A stretch of 33,974 nt of DNA from a bacterium (lineage in GTDB: Bacteria; Bacillota; Clostridia; Oscillospirales; Oscillospiraceae). The notes beneath the pieces were generated by a model. It was not told the DNA's origin. It ran no database searches and saw only the letters and a program-made list of their open reading frames with translations. The stretch lies in contig SFVC01000024.1 of the NCBI GenBank assembly GCA_004560375.1, positions 1 through 33,974 of the forward strand. The letters run 5' to 3'. Of the stretch, positions 1 through 7,707 are shown one piece after another (within the stretch, counting starts at the first letter, position 1; the number at the start of each line of letters is the position of its first letter). The position numbers were made by a program, and so were the translations under genes.

Positions 1-43
1 TTCTTATGACCTTTCATCATTTTAAAAAGGAGGATTTGAAATA

Positions 44-871
44 ATGGTACTTGATTTTATAGAAATTTTAAAAGTTATTTTTCTTGGAATTGTTGAGGGT
101 ATTACTGAGTGGCTACCTATCAGCAGCACAGGACATATGATTCTTGTGGACGAATTTATCACACTTAATATGAGCGAAGCATTTAAAGAAATGTTTTTTG
201 TTGTTATTCAACTTGGAGCTATACTCGCAGTGGTTGTAATGTTTTGGAACAAGATGTTTCCCTTTCAATTTAAGAACAAAGCACAGTCAATTGTTAAAAA
301 GGATACTTTCTCGTTGTGGTTCAAGGTTGCGGTAGCTTGTGTACCGTCAGCTATTATGGGGATTCTATTTGATGATTATTTGGATGCTTACCTCCAAACC
401 CCCATTGTGATTTCAATCATGTTAATCTTTTATGGTTTGTTATTCATTCTCATAGAAAATTGGAATAAAAAGCGTACTCCTACTACTATGGCACTTTCTG
501 ACATCAGCTATAAAACAGCAATCTTGATAGGGGCATTTCAAGTGTTATCACTTATACCCGGCACATCACGGTCGGGAGCAACGATTATAGGTGCTTTACT
601 CATAGGAGTTTCACGAGTGGCAGCAGCAGAGTTTACTTTTTTCCTCGCAGTACCTACTATGCTTGGAGCAAGTGCTTTTAAGCTGTTAAAATTCGGGTTT
701 GAATTTACAAGTGCAGAACTGCTCGCTCTTGTTCTCGGTATGGCTGTGGCATTTGCGGTATCTGTCTTAGTAATTAAATTCCTAATGAACTTTATCAAAA
801 AACATGATTTTAAGGTGTTTGGTTGGTATCGAATTGTGCTTGGTATACTTGTTGTACTTATAAAATCTTAA
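44..871 (+). CDS. uppP: Undecaprenyl-diphosphatase (UppP/BacA family)
   Basis: This membrane enzyme dephosphorylates undecaprenyl pyrophosphate to recycle the lipid carrier of cell-wall synthesis; extra copies protect against bacitracin. The 275-residue protein has the family's usual length and both signature motifs: EGITEWLPISSTGH at residues 18-31 and PGTSRSG at 172-178. Several hydrophobic helices lie around and after them. The ATG start follows an AAGGAGG site. The gene is clearly AT-rich compared with the chromosome after position 4900. It lies upstream of a Tn916-like sigma-type regulator, xis and int, so it reads as cargo of the mobile element. In bcrABDR-type bacitracin loci the bcrD gene encodes this enzyme, but any bcrAB partners would be left of the window. 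The family assignment is firm; the resistance role is inferred. Confidence 0.95.
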   Translation: MVLDFIEILKVIFLGIVEGITEWLPISSTGHMILVDEFITLNMSEAFKEMFFVVIQLGAILAVVVMFWNKMFPFQFKNKAQSIVKKDTFSLWFKVAVACVPSAIMGILFDDYLDAYLQTPIVISIMLIFYGLLFILIENWNKKRTPTTMALSDISYKTAILIGAFQVLSLIPGTSRSGATIIGALLIGVSRVAAAEFTFFLAVPTMLGASAFKLLKFGFEFTSAELLALVLGMAVAFAVSVLVIKFLMNFIKKHDFKVFGWYRIVLGILVVLIKS

Positions 872-896
872 TAATGCGTTTTCTTTGTGCGCGAAT

Positions 897-940
897 AAAA
901 ATGCCAGTTGGTCCTTAAGATCAGCTGGCATTTTTGTTTC
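897..940 (+). terminator. Rho-independent terminator after uppP
   Basis: AAAAATGCCAG (from about 897) pairs with CTGGCATTTTT (ending about 935), and a T-rich run follows. The hairpin is symmetric and could act on both strands. It closes the uppP transcript before the next gene. Confidence 0.8.
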
Positions 941-1038
941 TGGGGATGGAAAACAACCCAGAGATTCTCGTTGTCGATCTCCTCCTGATTTTAGTTTGCA
1001 TGGTGAATTTTGCAAATTGAATCTACAGGAGGTTAATA

Positions 1039-1509
1039 ATGGGATTTAATTATGGATATGAGAAAAAGAAGTTTGATAGTAGATGGAAGCGTTTAGAAGT
1101 TGAGTATTGTGATGCAGGGATGAGCGAAGAACAGATTGCTGCCATGAAAGAATATGACTGGGCATGGTTTTGCAGTCAAAGGGTTTTTCAAAACCATACG
1201 CAACCAATACCTTGTGAACAATATGATGAAGTATGTGGTCAATCACAGCTGTTCCGAAAGTTTGCATCGTTATCTTATCAATGGGATGTTGATAAGATTG
1301 ATCAAACGCGATATGGATGGTTGGCTTCGGTGGAAAACGAACAACTACTGTTGAGATTGAAGAAGCTGTCGAAGAAAGATTTGGAGCTATTGACATTACT
1401 TTTTGTGGATGGTTATCGTCAAATTGATGTAGCACGTCTTTGGCATTGTTCCAGAAGTGCTGTTGCACAAAGATTTAAAAAAATAAAAAAATTTTTGAAT
1501 AACACTTAA
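1039..1509 (+). CDS. Sigma-70 region 4-like regulator of the mobile element
   Basis: This 156-residue protein has no recognisable domain in its first two thirds. Its C-terminal part (about residues 108-152) resembles the sigma-70 region 4.2 helix-turn-helix: a helix rich in K, L and E, then DGYRQIDVARLWHCSRSAVA, then a basic recognition helix. Proteins of this kind sit at the orf7 position of Tn916-like elements and control excision or transfer gene expression; that role is inferred here from position. The ATG is preceded by AGGAGG with a six-base spacer. Codon use is AT-rich like uppP. It could be a transcriptional regulator without true sigma activity, because regions 2 and 3 are not visible. 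Confidence 0.7.
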   Translation: MGFNYGYEKKKFDSRWKRLEVEYCDAGMSEEQIAAMKEYDWAWFCSQRVFQNHTQPIPCEQYDEVCGQSQLFRKFASLSYQWDVDKIDQTRYGWLASVENEQLLLRLKKLSKKDLELLTLLFVDGYRQIDVARLWHCSRSAVAQRFKKIKKFLNNT

Positions 1510-1519
1510 CAAATGAAGC

Positions 1520-1940
1520 GTATCAGTGCCTACCCATTGAGGGAAGAACATTCTCCCAATGTGGAGCTTGACAATTTCATAGACGGCATTTCCGGTACAT
1601 AACCTATGTACGAGCGAATCAGGCACGCCGCGAAGATGGACAGCCCCAGGAGGTGATGAATAGGACTGTTCCGAGCGATCCACGTCAGCCTGATACCCGA
1701 AAGTGGCATTTCAGGGCGCGATGACTGCATAGGGGTTAAAGATACTTCCTCACGGCCTCCTAAAGACTTGGGGGGAACTCTGCGGCGCACGAGTAAAACG
1801 ACGCTGTGGAGTTATGACAGCCGCGCCAGCGGAGACCGGAATGTCCCCATCGCCAGGGGTGCGTGGCAAATGTGGCGAGTAAATTTTTCAAAGTCAGATA
1901 CCATGCGCTGGCAGCTTCGGTTGCCAGCGCATTCATGTGA
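1520..1940 (+). ncRNA. Structured non-coding stretch upstream of xis, candidate regulatory RNA
   Basis: No convincing gene lies between 1510 and 1985, but the stretch is rich in complementary segments. GTGCCT (1526-1531) pairs with AGGCAC (1621-1626), enclosing a perfect GTACATA/TATGTAC hairpin (1595-1611) and a CATTG/CAATG hairpin. AGCCCC (1642-1647) can pair with GGGGTT (1732-1737), enclosing a GCCTGA/TCAGGGC stem. An 11-pair stem with G-U wobbles joins 1776-1786 to 1803-1813. A CCCC/GGGG hairpin lies at 1845-1859. Several nested helices with wobble pairs suggest selection at RNA level. I do not recognise it as a known riboswitch or intron class. It may be a leader controlling xis/int, an independent RNA, or an intron remnant. 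Confidence 0.45.
1903..1932 (+). promoter_or_regulatory. Strong UUCG-capped hairpin before xis
   Basis: ATGCGCTGGCAGC and GTTGCCAGCGCAT form a 13-pair stem, with one G-U pair, closed by the very stable C(UUCG)G tetraloop. No clean T-run follows, only ATTCATGTGATTTTG. A stability element or weak attenuator upstream of the excisionase is therefore more likely than a full terminator. Confidence 0.7.
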
Positions 1941-1985
1941 TTTTGAAAGCAACAACCACATCTTTGACAGAAAGGGGGACCACCT

Positions 1986-2216
1986 ATGGAAAAATTGATT
2001 TCGCGGAAAGAGGCTGCCAAATTACTGGGGATTAGCATTGCCACTTTGGATGCAGCTCGAAACAGTGGGCTAATTTCCTATGTTCAGTATGTGCAAAATG
2101 GTTGCGTGTACTTTACAGATGCTGGCCTTCAGGAGTATATCGCAAAATGCACCCATCGTGCAAAGCCAGTGGAAAAAAGCGCTACATACCGCAAGCTGCG
2201 AAGTGTCCGAGCTTGA
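1986..2216 (+). CDS. xis: Excisionase (Xis-like, winged helix-turn-helix)
   Basis: This 76-residue protein opens with a MerR/excisionase-type helix-turn-helix: MEKLISRKEAAKLLGISIAT, then a second helix and a short hydrophobic wing (about residues 27-50). It ends in a basic tail. Excisionases of this family bend DNA at the element ends and push the integrase reaction towards excision. Its length is close to Tn916 Xis (67 residues). The ATG is preceded by AAGGGGG. It lies directly upstream of the first integrase, the usual order. A role as a plain DNA-binding regulator is possible, but the position favours excisionase. Confidence 0.8.
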   Translation: MEKLISRKEAAKLLGISIATLDAARNSGLISYVQYVQNGCVYFTDAGLQEYIAKCTHRAKPVEKSATYRKLRSVRA

Positions 2217-2300
2217 GCTGTTCCGTATCCTTGCTGGAACCTAATATGTCTGATAAAACAAAGGTACAGCGCTGGACATTATTCTTAGGAGGTGACGGAA

Positions 2301-3512
2301 TTGGCAAAAAGAAAAAGGGCAATTCCTCAATATGGTACGGTCGTGCTTAACGGCATTGAATATTATAGAACCAGAGTCGAAGATTCGGATGGAAACAGAG
2401 TGGCGCTTTATGCAAAGACGCCCGAAAAGCTTTATGACAAGGAACTGGAGGCGTTAGAGCAGATTGACAGTACTACGTTTCGTCGAAGATCGCCTACGGT
2501 TGCTGAGTACTGTGAGAAGTGGCTGCTGATGCAGTCCGTCCATGTTCGGGCCACCACCTTGACAGATTATACCTCTAAGGTGCGGCGGCACATTATTGGA
2601 GGGCTGGGAGACAAGAGAATGGCTGATGTATCCCTGGATGACATCCAACTTGCCCTCGTACCTGTTTCCAAGAAGTCGGCTTCGGTTTATAAGTCTGTGG
2701 TGATTCTCTGCAAGTCCATTTTCCGGGCGGCCAAGGAGAGCCATGTGATTGACGAGGACCCGACCATATACCTGGATGCAAAGGGAGGAGTTCCCCAGGA
2801 AGAAAGACAGGCATTGACGGATGAACAGGTTGAGCGGCTTTTGGACACGATCCGGGATTTGCCGCCCTATGTATTTGTGATGATCGGTTTATATGCCGGT
2901 CTGCGCCGGGAAGAAATCCTGGCGCTGCAATGGGATTCTGTGTATCTGGATGCAGAGGCTCCGTACTTAACGGTACGGCGGGCATGGCACACAGAACATA
3001 ACAGGCCGGTCATTCTTACCGAGCTAAAGACCAAAGCGGCACAAAGAAACATTCCTCTCCCGGTCTGTCTGGTTGAATGTCTGAAAGATGCAAAGAAAAA
3101 ATCCACTTCGGATTATGTGATTGCCAATCGGGACGGTGATCCGCTATCCTATACACAGTTTAAGCGGCTGTGGCAGTATATTGTGACGCGGACTGCAAAG
3201 CCGAGAATGGCCAGAAAACTTGTGGACGGAAAGTATGTAAAATATATGCTTTACCCGAAACTTGGAGAAAAAGCCAGGAATAACGGCCATGTGGTATATA
3301 GCCTGGATTTTGAAGTGACACCGCATCAGCTGCGGCACACCTACATCACCAATCTGATTCATTCTTCGGTGGACCCCAAAACGGTACAATATTTGGCGGG
3401 CCATGAAAGCAGCAAAATCACGATGGACATTTACGCAAAGGTCAAATACAACAGGCCGGATGATCTTGTCAAAGCAATGGGCTGTGCCTTTGACTTATGG
3501 GACGCTGTGTAA
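2301..3512 (+). CDS. int: Tyrosine recombinase / integrase, first of a tandem pair
   Basis: This site-specific recombinase cuts and rejoins the element ends through a 3'-phosphotyrosine. It has an N-terminal arm-binding region (about residues 1-60), a SAM-like core-binding domain (about 64-165) and a catalytic domain. The catalytic set looks complete: R202 in GLYAGLRREE, a lysine near 243-245 in LKTKAAQRNIPLP, H342 and R345 in HQLRHTY, H368 in LAGHES and Y378 in MDIYAKV. I chose TTG at 2301, eight bases after AGGAGG, over an in-frame GTG at 2292 that overlaps that site. The result is 403 residues starting MAKRKRAIPQYG, which matches the neighbouring integrase. It is about the size of Tn916 Int (405 residues) but belongs to a different sequence group. 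Confidence 0.95.
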   Translation: MAKRKRAIPQYGTVVLNGIEYYRTRVEDSDGNRVALYAKTPEKLYDKELEALEQIDSTTFRRRSPTVAEYCEKWLLMQSVHVRATTLTDYTSKVRRHIIGGLGDKRMADVSLDDIQLALVPVSKKSASVYKSVVILCKSIFRAAKESHVIDEDPTIYLDAKGGVPQEERQALTDEQVERLLDTIRDLPPYVFVMIGLYAGLRREEILALQWDSVYLDAEAPYLTVRRAWHTEHNRPVILTELKTKAAQRNIPLPVCLVECLKDAKKKSTSDYVIANRDGDPLSYTQFKRLWQYIVTRTAKPRMARKLVDGKYVKYMLYPKLGEKARNNGHVVYSLDFEVTPHQLRHTYITNLIHSSVDPKTVQYLAGHESSKITMDIYAKVKYNRPDDLVKAMGCAFDLWDAV

Positions 3513-3537
3513 GTTCCGAACAATTCAGAAAATGAAG

Positions 3538-3575
3538 TAAGAGCGAGACAAGGATGTCTCGCTCTTAGTTTTTCC
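3538..3575 (+). terminator. Terminator between the two integrases
   Basis: TAAGAGCGAGACA (3538-3550) and TGTCTCGCTCTTA (3555-3567) form a perfect 13-pair stem with loop AGGA, followed by GTTTTTCC. It should separate transcription of the two integrase genes. Confidence 0.9.
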
Positions 3576-3587
3576 TTGGCCGTATCT

Positions 3588-3616
3588 TTGATTCAATTTG
3601 AAATCTCTGATAAAAA
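3588..3616 (+). promoter_or_regulatory. Possible promoter for the second integrase
   Basis: TTGATT (3588-3593), a 17-base spacer and TAAAAA (3611-3616) lie just after the terminator and about 42 bases before the ATG. The match to sigma-A consensus is moderate. An AGGAGG immediately after it has no start codon at proper spacing. Confidence 0.45.
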
Positions 3617-3657
3617 GGAGGTGTAGATACATCACCACGCGAGAAAGGAAATTAATT

Positions 3658-4869
3658 ATGGCAAAGAAGAAAAAAAACATACCTCAATATGGAACCGTCA
3701 CACGAAAGGGTGTCCTGTATTACAGAACCCGGATTCTGGACGCAGACGGCAAGCAGGTGAGCTTGTATGGGACTACCTGCGAGGAACTGTACGATAAAGA
3801 GCAGGAGGCGAGACGCCAGGTAGCGGAGATCATCTTCCACCGGGAGCATCCTACTGTGGCCGAGTATTGTGAGAAGTGGCTGTTGATGCAATCCGCAAAA
3901 GTGTCGCCGGCTACACTGAAGGGCTACGCCTCCAATATGAAGAACTACATTATCAAGCCTTTGGGAGATATGTATATGGAGGAAGTAACAGCGGATGATA
4001 TTCGTCTGGCGCTGATCCCATTGTCCAATAAGTCCGAGAGCCTGCACAATACGGTGAATATGCTCCTCAAGTGCATTTTTTACTCGGCAGAGCGGAGCCA
4101 GTTGCTGGAATACAATCCGTGTGAGGGGATTTCGGCAAAAGGAGGGAAACCGACCCAAAAGAAAGATTCGCTGACAGACCAGCAGGTGGAAGTGCTGCTG
4201 GAAACCGTCAAAGGACTTCCGCCGTATCTGTTTACCATGATCGGCTTATATGCCGGTCTGCGCCGAGAAGAAGCTCTCGCCTTGCAATGGGATTGTGTGT
4301 TCCTCGATGCACCCACTCCATATATCTCTGTGCGGCGCGCATGGCGATCAGAGCATAACAGACCGGTTATCTCTACAACGCTTAAGACGAAAGCAGCAAG
4401 AAGGGATATTCCCATTCCCAAATGCCTTGTGAATTGTCTGCGGGAAGCCAAGGCTGCCTCCAAATCGGAATATGTGATTGCCGATAGTGAGGGACAGCCC
4501 TTGTCATATTCGCAGTTCAAACGTGTCTGGCAGTACATCGTTGTTCGGTCTACCAAGGAGCGTACCTATTATAAGTATGTGAACGGACAGAGCATCAAGT
4601 ACACTGTTCAGCCGAGTCTGGGAGGACATCAGAAAAACAATCCCAACATTGTGTATAGCCTGGACTTCGATGTGACACCGCACCTGCTGCGGCATACCTA
4701 CATCACCAATCTTCTGTATGCAGGTGTTGACCCCAAGACGGTCCAGTACCTTGCCGGACATGAGAACAGCAAGACAACTATGGACATCTATGCAAGAGTA
4801 AAGTATAATAAACCAGAACAGCTATTCGATGTAGTAAATTCTGCATTTCATCAAGCTGTCCCCTCGTAA
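3658..4869 (+). CDS. int: Tyrosine recombinase / integrase, second of a tandem pair
   Basis: This is a second intact site-specific recombinase. It is 403 residues when started at the ATG at 3658, which follows AAAGGA; the frame extends upstream but that part has no matching sequence in the first copy. Aligned with the first integrase without any gap, my hand count gives about 236 identical residues of 403 (roughly 59 percent). Identity is highest in the catalytic domain. The active-site residues are kept: R202 in GLRREE, K near 243-245, HLLRHTY, LAGHEN and MDIYARV. It has its own ribosome site and a possible promoter, and a terminator separates it from the first copy. The pair could act together, at different sites, or as a duplicated gene diverging in specificity. 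Confidence 0.95.
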   Translation: MAKKKKNIPQYGTVTRKGVLYYRTRILDADGKQVSLYGTTCEELYDKEQEARRQVAEIIFHREHPTVAEYCEKWLLMQSAKVSPATLKGYASNMKNYIIKPLGDMYMEEVTADDIRLALIPLSNKSESLHNTVNMLLKCIFYSAERSQLLEYNPCEGISAKGGKPTQKKDSLTDQQVEVLLETVKGLPPYLFTMIGLYAGLRREEALALQWDCVFLDAPTPYISVRRAWRSEHNRPVISTTLKTKAARRDIPIPKCLVNCLREAKAASKSEYVIADSEGQPLSYSQFKRVWQYIVVRSTKERTYYKYVNGQSIKYTVQPSLGGHQKNNPNIVYSLDFDVTPHLLRHTYITNLLYAGVDPKTVQYLAGHENSKTTMDIYARVKYNKPEQLFDVVNSAFHQAVPS

Positions 4870-4920
4870 AAGTGGCCTGTTTTTTGGGTTAAGGAATAGG
4901 ACAACCGAGGGGCCGAGGCT
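4861..4920. other. Probable right end of the mobile element / chromosome junction
   Basis: Base composition changes here from AT-leaning integrase DNA to GC-rich chromosome. CCCCTCG (about 4861-4867) at the end of the integrase gene is repeated inverted as CGAGGGG about 40 bases later, around a T6 run. Integrase genes of this class usually lie next to their attachment site. The other end is outside the window, so the exact att sequence cannot be defined. Confidence 0.35.
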
Positions 4921-5032
4921 CAAAAAAGCCCGGAATATCAAGGAAAATCATCGCTCAGACGATTGAAGTACGGCCTCAAGGCCGCCCGCCGCGCGCCTCA
5001 GTTCTCCAAGCGCTGAGTTTTCTCTGTTTTCC

Positions 5033-5061
5033 AAAGTGCCGCCCGCCGGGCGGCACTTTTT
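5033..5061 (+). terminator. Rho-independent terminator right of the element
   Basis: AAAGTGCCGCCC (5033-5044) pairs with GGGCGGCACTTT (5048-5059) around GCC, followed by more T. It has GC-rich chromosomal composition and may be the original terminator of a gene now displaced to the left of the inserted element. Confidence 0.75.
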
Positions 5062-5071
5062 ACGCCAAGCC

Positions 5072-5109
5072 AAAACGCGGCCCCCGGAATTCTCCGGGGG
5101 CCGCGTTTT
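5072..5109 (-). terminator. Terminator of the opp operon
   Basis: A perfect 16-pair stem, AAAACGCGGCCCCCGG with its complement around AATTCT, lies immediately after the stop codon of the last operon gene. On the minus strand the stem ends in a T4 run. Confidence 0.9.
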
Positions 5110-5114
5110 GTCTC

Positions 5115-6383
5115 TCAGTTCCGGGCCAGGGTGTACCGCACCCCGCCGCCCTCATACAGATTGGTGAGATTTACCCCGGGCTCGGTGGCGTAGATCACCC
5201 GATCCCGGCAATAGATGGACTGAATTCCCTCCCGGGCCAGCCCGTCCAGCGCCCCGGGCTCCAGCTCCTCCGCCACGTAGACGGGAGCCAGCCCCAGGGC
5301 AATCTCCCCACAGCCCACCCGCTCGGAATAACCGATCAGGCTCCGGACGGCGCTCCGGCACAGCCCGTCCTCCGGGGACAGGTAGGCGGTGCGCGCCTCG
5401 CCGCTCTCCAGCCGGCAGATCCGCTGCCAGTCCAGTTCCTCTACCGCAAAGTCCCGCAGGCACACCATACTCCGGGGGCCCCGGTAACTCAGCACCGCCG
5501 CCGGGTAGAGCGCCCCATCCCCGTAGTCCAGCACATTCAGGCCGTAGTCCGTCTCCCGGCTGTCCAGGTTCCGCTGGAAGCCGTCGTAGCTGGACAGCAC
5601 GCCATGGGTGAAGCCGTTTTCTATCAGCAGCTCCGCCAGCGCGTCCACCACAAAGGCATTTTTCAGCCAGCCGAAGTCCAGAAACCACTCCACGCCTTCC
5701 CGCTGGGCAAAGGCCAGATAGTCCTCCGACACATGGAGGCACACCTGATTGTTCCCCAGCAGCCGCAGGTCGATGGACTCCGGATTCCGGGCATAGGCGG
5801 CCAGCGTCTCATACTCTCGGGCCACATCCGGGTTGAGCCGGGGGTCGAACTCCCAGCGCTGCGCGTCGTCCTGGCAGGAGAACAGGCCGTTGTACCGGTC
5901 GTACACCGGCCCCAGATAGATGGTGCGGTCACCGTGGCGCTGCACCGCCTCCAGGGCCCCGTACAGCGTTGCGTCCACCGTCAGCGTCTCGTTGGGGTGG
6001 AGGCTCAGCTCCCGCAGATTGGTGACGCCCTCAAAGCCCTCCGTGGCGTGGAACAGCTGGTACAGTGTCCGGCAGGCGTCGGAGTACAGCGCCGAAACGG
6101 CCCTGTTCTCCGTCCCGGGAGAGGCCCCGTCGGCGCCCAGTTCATAGCGGAACACCAATTCGTCGCCGCAGCTGGGCCCCTGGGCGGTGTTGGCCTCGAT
6201 GGTCTGCCACCCGGTTTCCGGCGTCATCAGCTGGGTGAAGCCATAGGCCAGCGCCACCCCGCCGATCACCAGCAGAACGGCCGCCGCAATCAGCCGCCGC
6301 CCCACATTTCCCTCCGGCAGTTGGATTTTCTCTACCGGTCTGGGATGGGGGAGATCCCGGTTGTCTCTCGCTGTCCGCCCCAA
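5115..6383 (-). CDS. Membrane-anchored ApbE-like protein, divergent
   Basis: This is a 422-residue protein with a short cytoplasmic N-terminus, one hydrophobic anchor (about residues 29-51) and an extracytoplasmic body. The body resembles the flavin transferase ApbE in outline. A YLGPVYDRYNG stretch (156-166) recalls the TIGPLYDLW region, and DFGWLKNAFVVDALAELL (236-253) recalls the DLGGIAKGYAVDRAAELL motif. The glycines and the C-terminal metal-binding segment of true ApbE are not evident, so catalytic activity is doubtful. It is the last gene of the opp operon, three bases after the oppF stop. The TTG at 6383 has a weak ribosome site; a GTG at 6305 after GGAGG is an alternative start that keeps the anchor. 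Function is unknown. Confidence 0.6.
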   Translation of the reverse strand: MGRTARDNRDLPHPRPVEKIQLPEGNVGRRLIAAAVLLVIGGVALAYGFTQLMTPETGWQTIEANTAQGPSCGDELVFRYELGADGASPGTENRAVSALYSDACRTLYQLFHATEGFEGVTNLRELSLHPNETLTVDATLYGALEAVQRHGDRTIYLGPVYDRYNGLFSCQDDAQRWEFDPRLNPDVAREYETLAAYARNPESIDLRLLGNNQVCLHVSEDYLAFAQREGVEWFLDFGWLKNAFVVDALAELLIENGFTHGVLSSYDGFQRNLDSRETDYGLNVLDYGDGALYPAAVLSYRGPRSMVCLRDFAVEELDWQRICRLESGEARTAYLSPEDGLCRSAVRSLIGYSERVGCGEIALGLAPVYVAEELEPGALDGLAREGIQSIYCRDRVIYATEPGVNLTNLYEGGGVRYTLARN

Positions 6384-6385
6384 GC

Positions 6386-7693
6386 CTAAATCACCGCCAG
6401 CACCAGCAGCAGCACAAAGATGATGGCAATCACGGCCAGGAAGATAAACCCGGCCACAGCGCCGCCCTTACAGGATCTGTAATTTCGGATATAGTTGTGT
6501 TTCCGGAACAGCACCGCGGCGATGATGCCCAGAATAGGCAGCAGGAAGGACAGAACCTTATACCAGATGCTGCCCGTGTCCCGGGCGGGATGGGCCAGAA
6601 TCTCGGCGTCGTCGGCCCGCTCCGCGGCGGAATCGTCCTGGTGCCGCTCCACCGGGTGGTCGGAATCCTGGATGGTGACGGCCTTCACCGGCACGCCCTT
6701 GTCCCGGATGGCTTTGTACTCCGCGATCTCCTTCTTGTTGCCGTAGATATAGTGGTCGTGGCCGATGCACACAAACTCCGGCTTGTCCTCCGAGTAGTCG
6801 TGGATGGAGGGGTCGTAGGTGTACAGCACCTTGTTCTTTTCCAGCTGGGGATCGGGGATGGGGATGGCGGAGATGAGGGAATGGGTATAGGGGTGCAGGG
6901 GGAAGTTGAACAGCTCCTCCGCCTCCGCCACCTCCACGATCCGCCCTTTGTAGATCACGCCGATGCGGTCGGAGATAAACCGCACCACCGACAGATCATG
7001 GGCGATAAACAGGTAGGTGATCCCCTTCTCCTCCTGGAACTTCTTCATCAGGTTGAGCACCTGAGCGCGGATGGACACGTCCAGGGCGGAGATCGGCTCG
7101 TCCGCCACCACCAGCTCCGGCTCCATCACCATGGCCCGGGCGATGCCGATGCGCTGACGCTGGCCGCCGGAGAACTCATGGGGATAGCGGGTGAGGTGCT
7201 CGGGGAGCAGGCCCACCTCCTCAATAATGGTCTCCACCTTTTTCACCCGGTCGGCCTCATTCTCGAACAGGTGGAAGTTGTAGAGGCCTTCGGAGATGAT
7301 GTAGTCCACGGTGGCCCGCTCGTTCAGCGACGCCGCCGGATCCTGGAACACCATCTGGATATTGCGGATAACCTCCCGATCCAGGGAGCGGGGGATCTTG
7401 CCGGAGATGCGAACGCCCTTGTACAGGATCTCGCCCCCGGCCAGCGGGTTCACCCGGATCACCGCCCGCCCCACGGTGGTCTTGCCCGAGCCGGACTCGC
7501 CCACCAGGGAGAAGGTCTCCCCCTTATAGATGTCGAAGGAGGCGTCCTGGACGGCGCGGACGGCGGTGTCCCCTTTGCCGAAGGTGATGTCCACATTTTT
7601 CAGCGACAGCAGGATCTCCCTGCCGTTTTCGTCCAACGGGCCATGTGCAGGCAGCGTGGTGGCCCGGACCTCATTTGCTTTCTCTTGACTCAC
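6386..7693 (-). CDS. oppF: Oligopeptide ABC transporter ATP-binding protein OppF with C-terminal membrane extension
   Basis: This is one of two ATPases powering peptide import. It shows Walker A GESGSGKT (65-72), Q-loop Q117, signature SGGQRQ (175-180), Walker B ending VADEP with E199, and switch H232. The oligopeptide-family C-terminal domain follows. OppF proteins are usually 300-330 residues; this one is 435. The extra part is a polar linker (about 340-372) followed by two hydrophobic segments (about 374-392 and 410-433). This would anchor an ATPase that is normally peripheral. Start is GTG at 7693 with GGGAGGG seven bases upstream. It follows oppD by 14 bases. The transporter assignment is firm; the purpose of the extension is unknown. 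Confidence 0.92.
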   Translation of the reverse strand: MSQEKANEVRATTLPAHGPLDENGREILLSLKNVDITFGKGDTAVRAVQDASFDIYKGETFSLVGESGSGKTTVGRAVIRVNPLAGGEILYKGVRISGKIPRSLDREVIRNIQMVFQDPAASLNERATVDYIISEGLYNFHLFENEADRVKKVETIIEEVGLLPEHLTRYPHEFSGGQRQRIGIARAMVMEPELVVADEPISALDVSIRAQVLNLMKKFQEEKGITYLFIAHDLSVVRFISDRIGVIYKGRIVEVAEAEELFNFPLHPYTHSLISAIPIPDPQLEKNKVLYTYDPSIHDYSEDKPEFVCIGHDHYIYGNKKEIAEYKAIRDKGVPVKAVTIQDSDHPVERHQDDSAAERADDAEILAHPARDTGSIWYKVLSFLLPILGIIAAVLFRKHNYIRNYRSCKGGAVAGFIFLAVIAIIFVLLLVLAVI

Positions 7694-7707
7694 GATCCGA
7701 CCCTCCC

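Noticed and set aside
1768..1998. Open frame inside the structured region before xis
   Set aside because: No ribosome site, no conserved motif, and it overlaps the xis start. The RNA stems explain the conservation-like features better.
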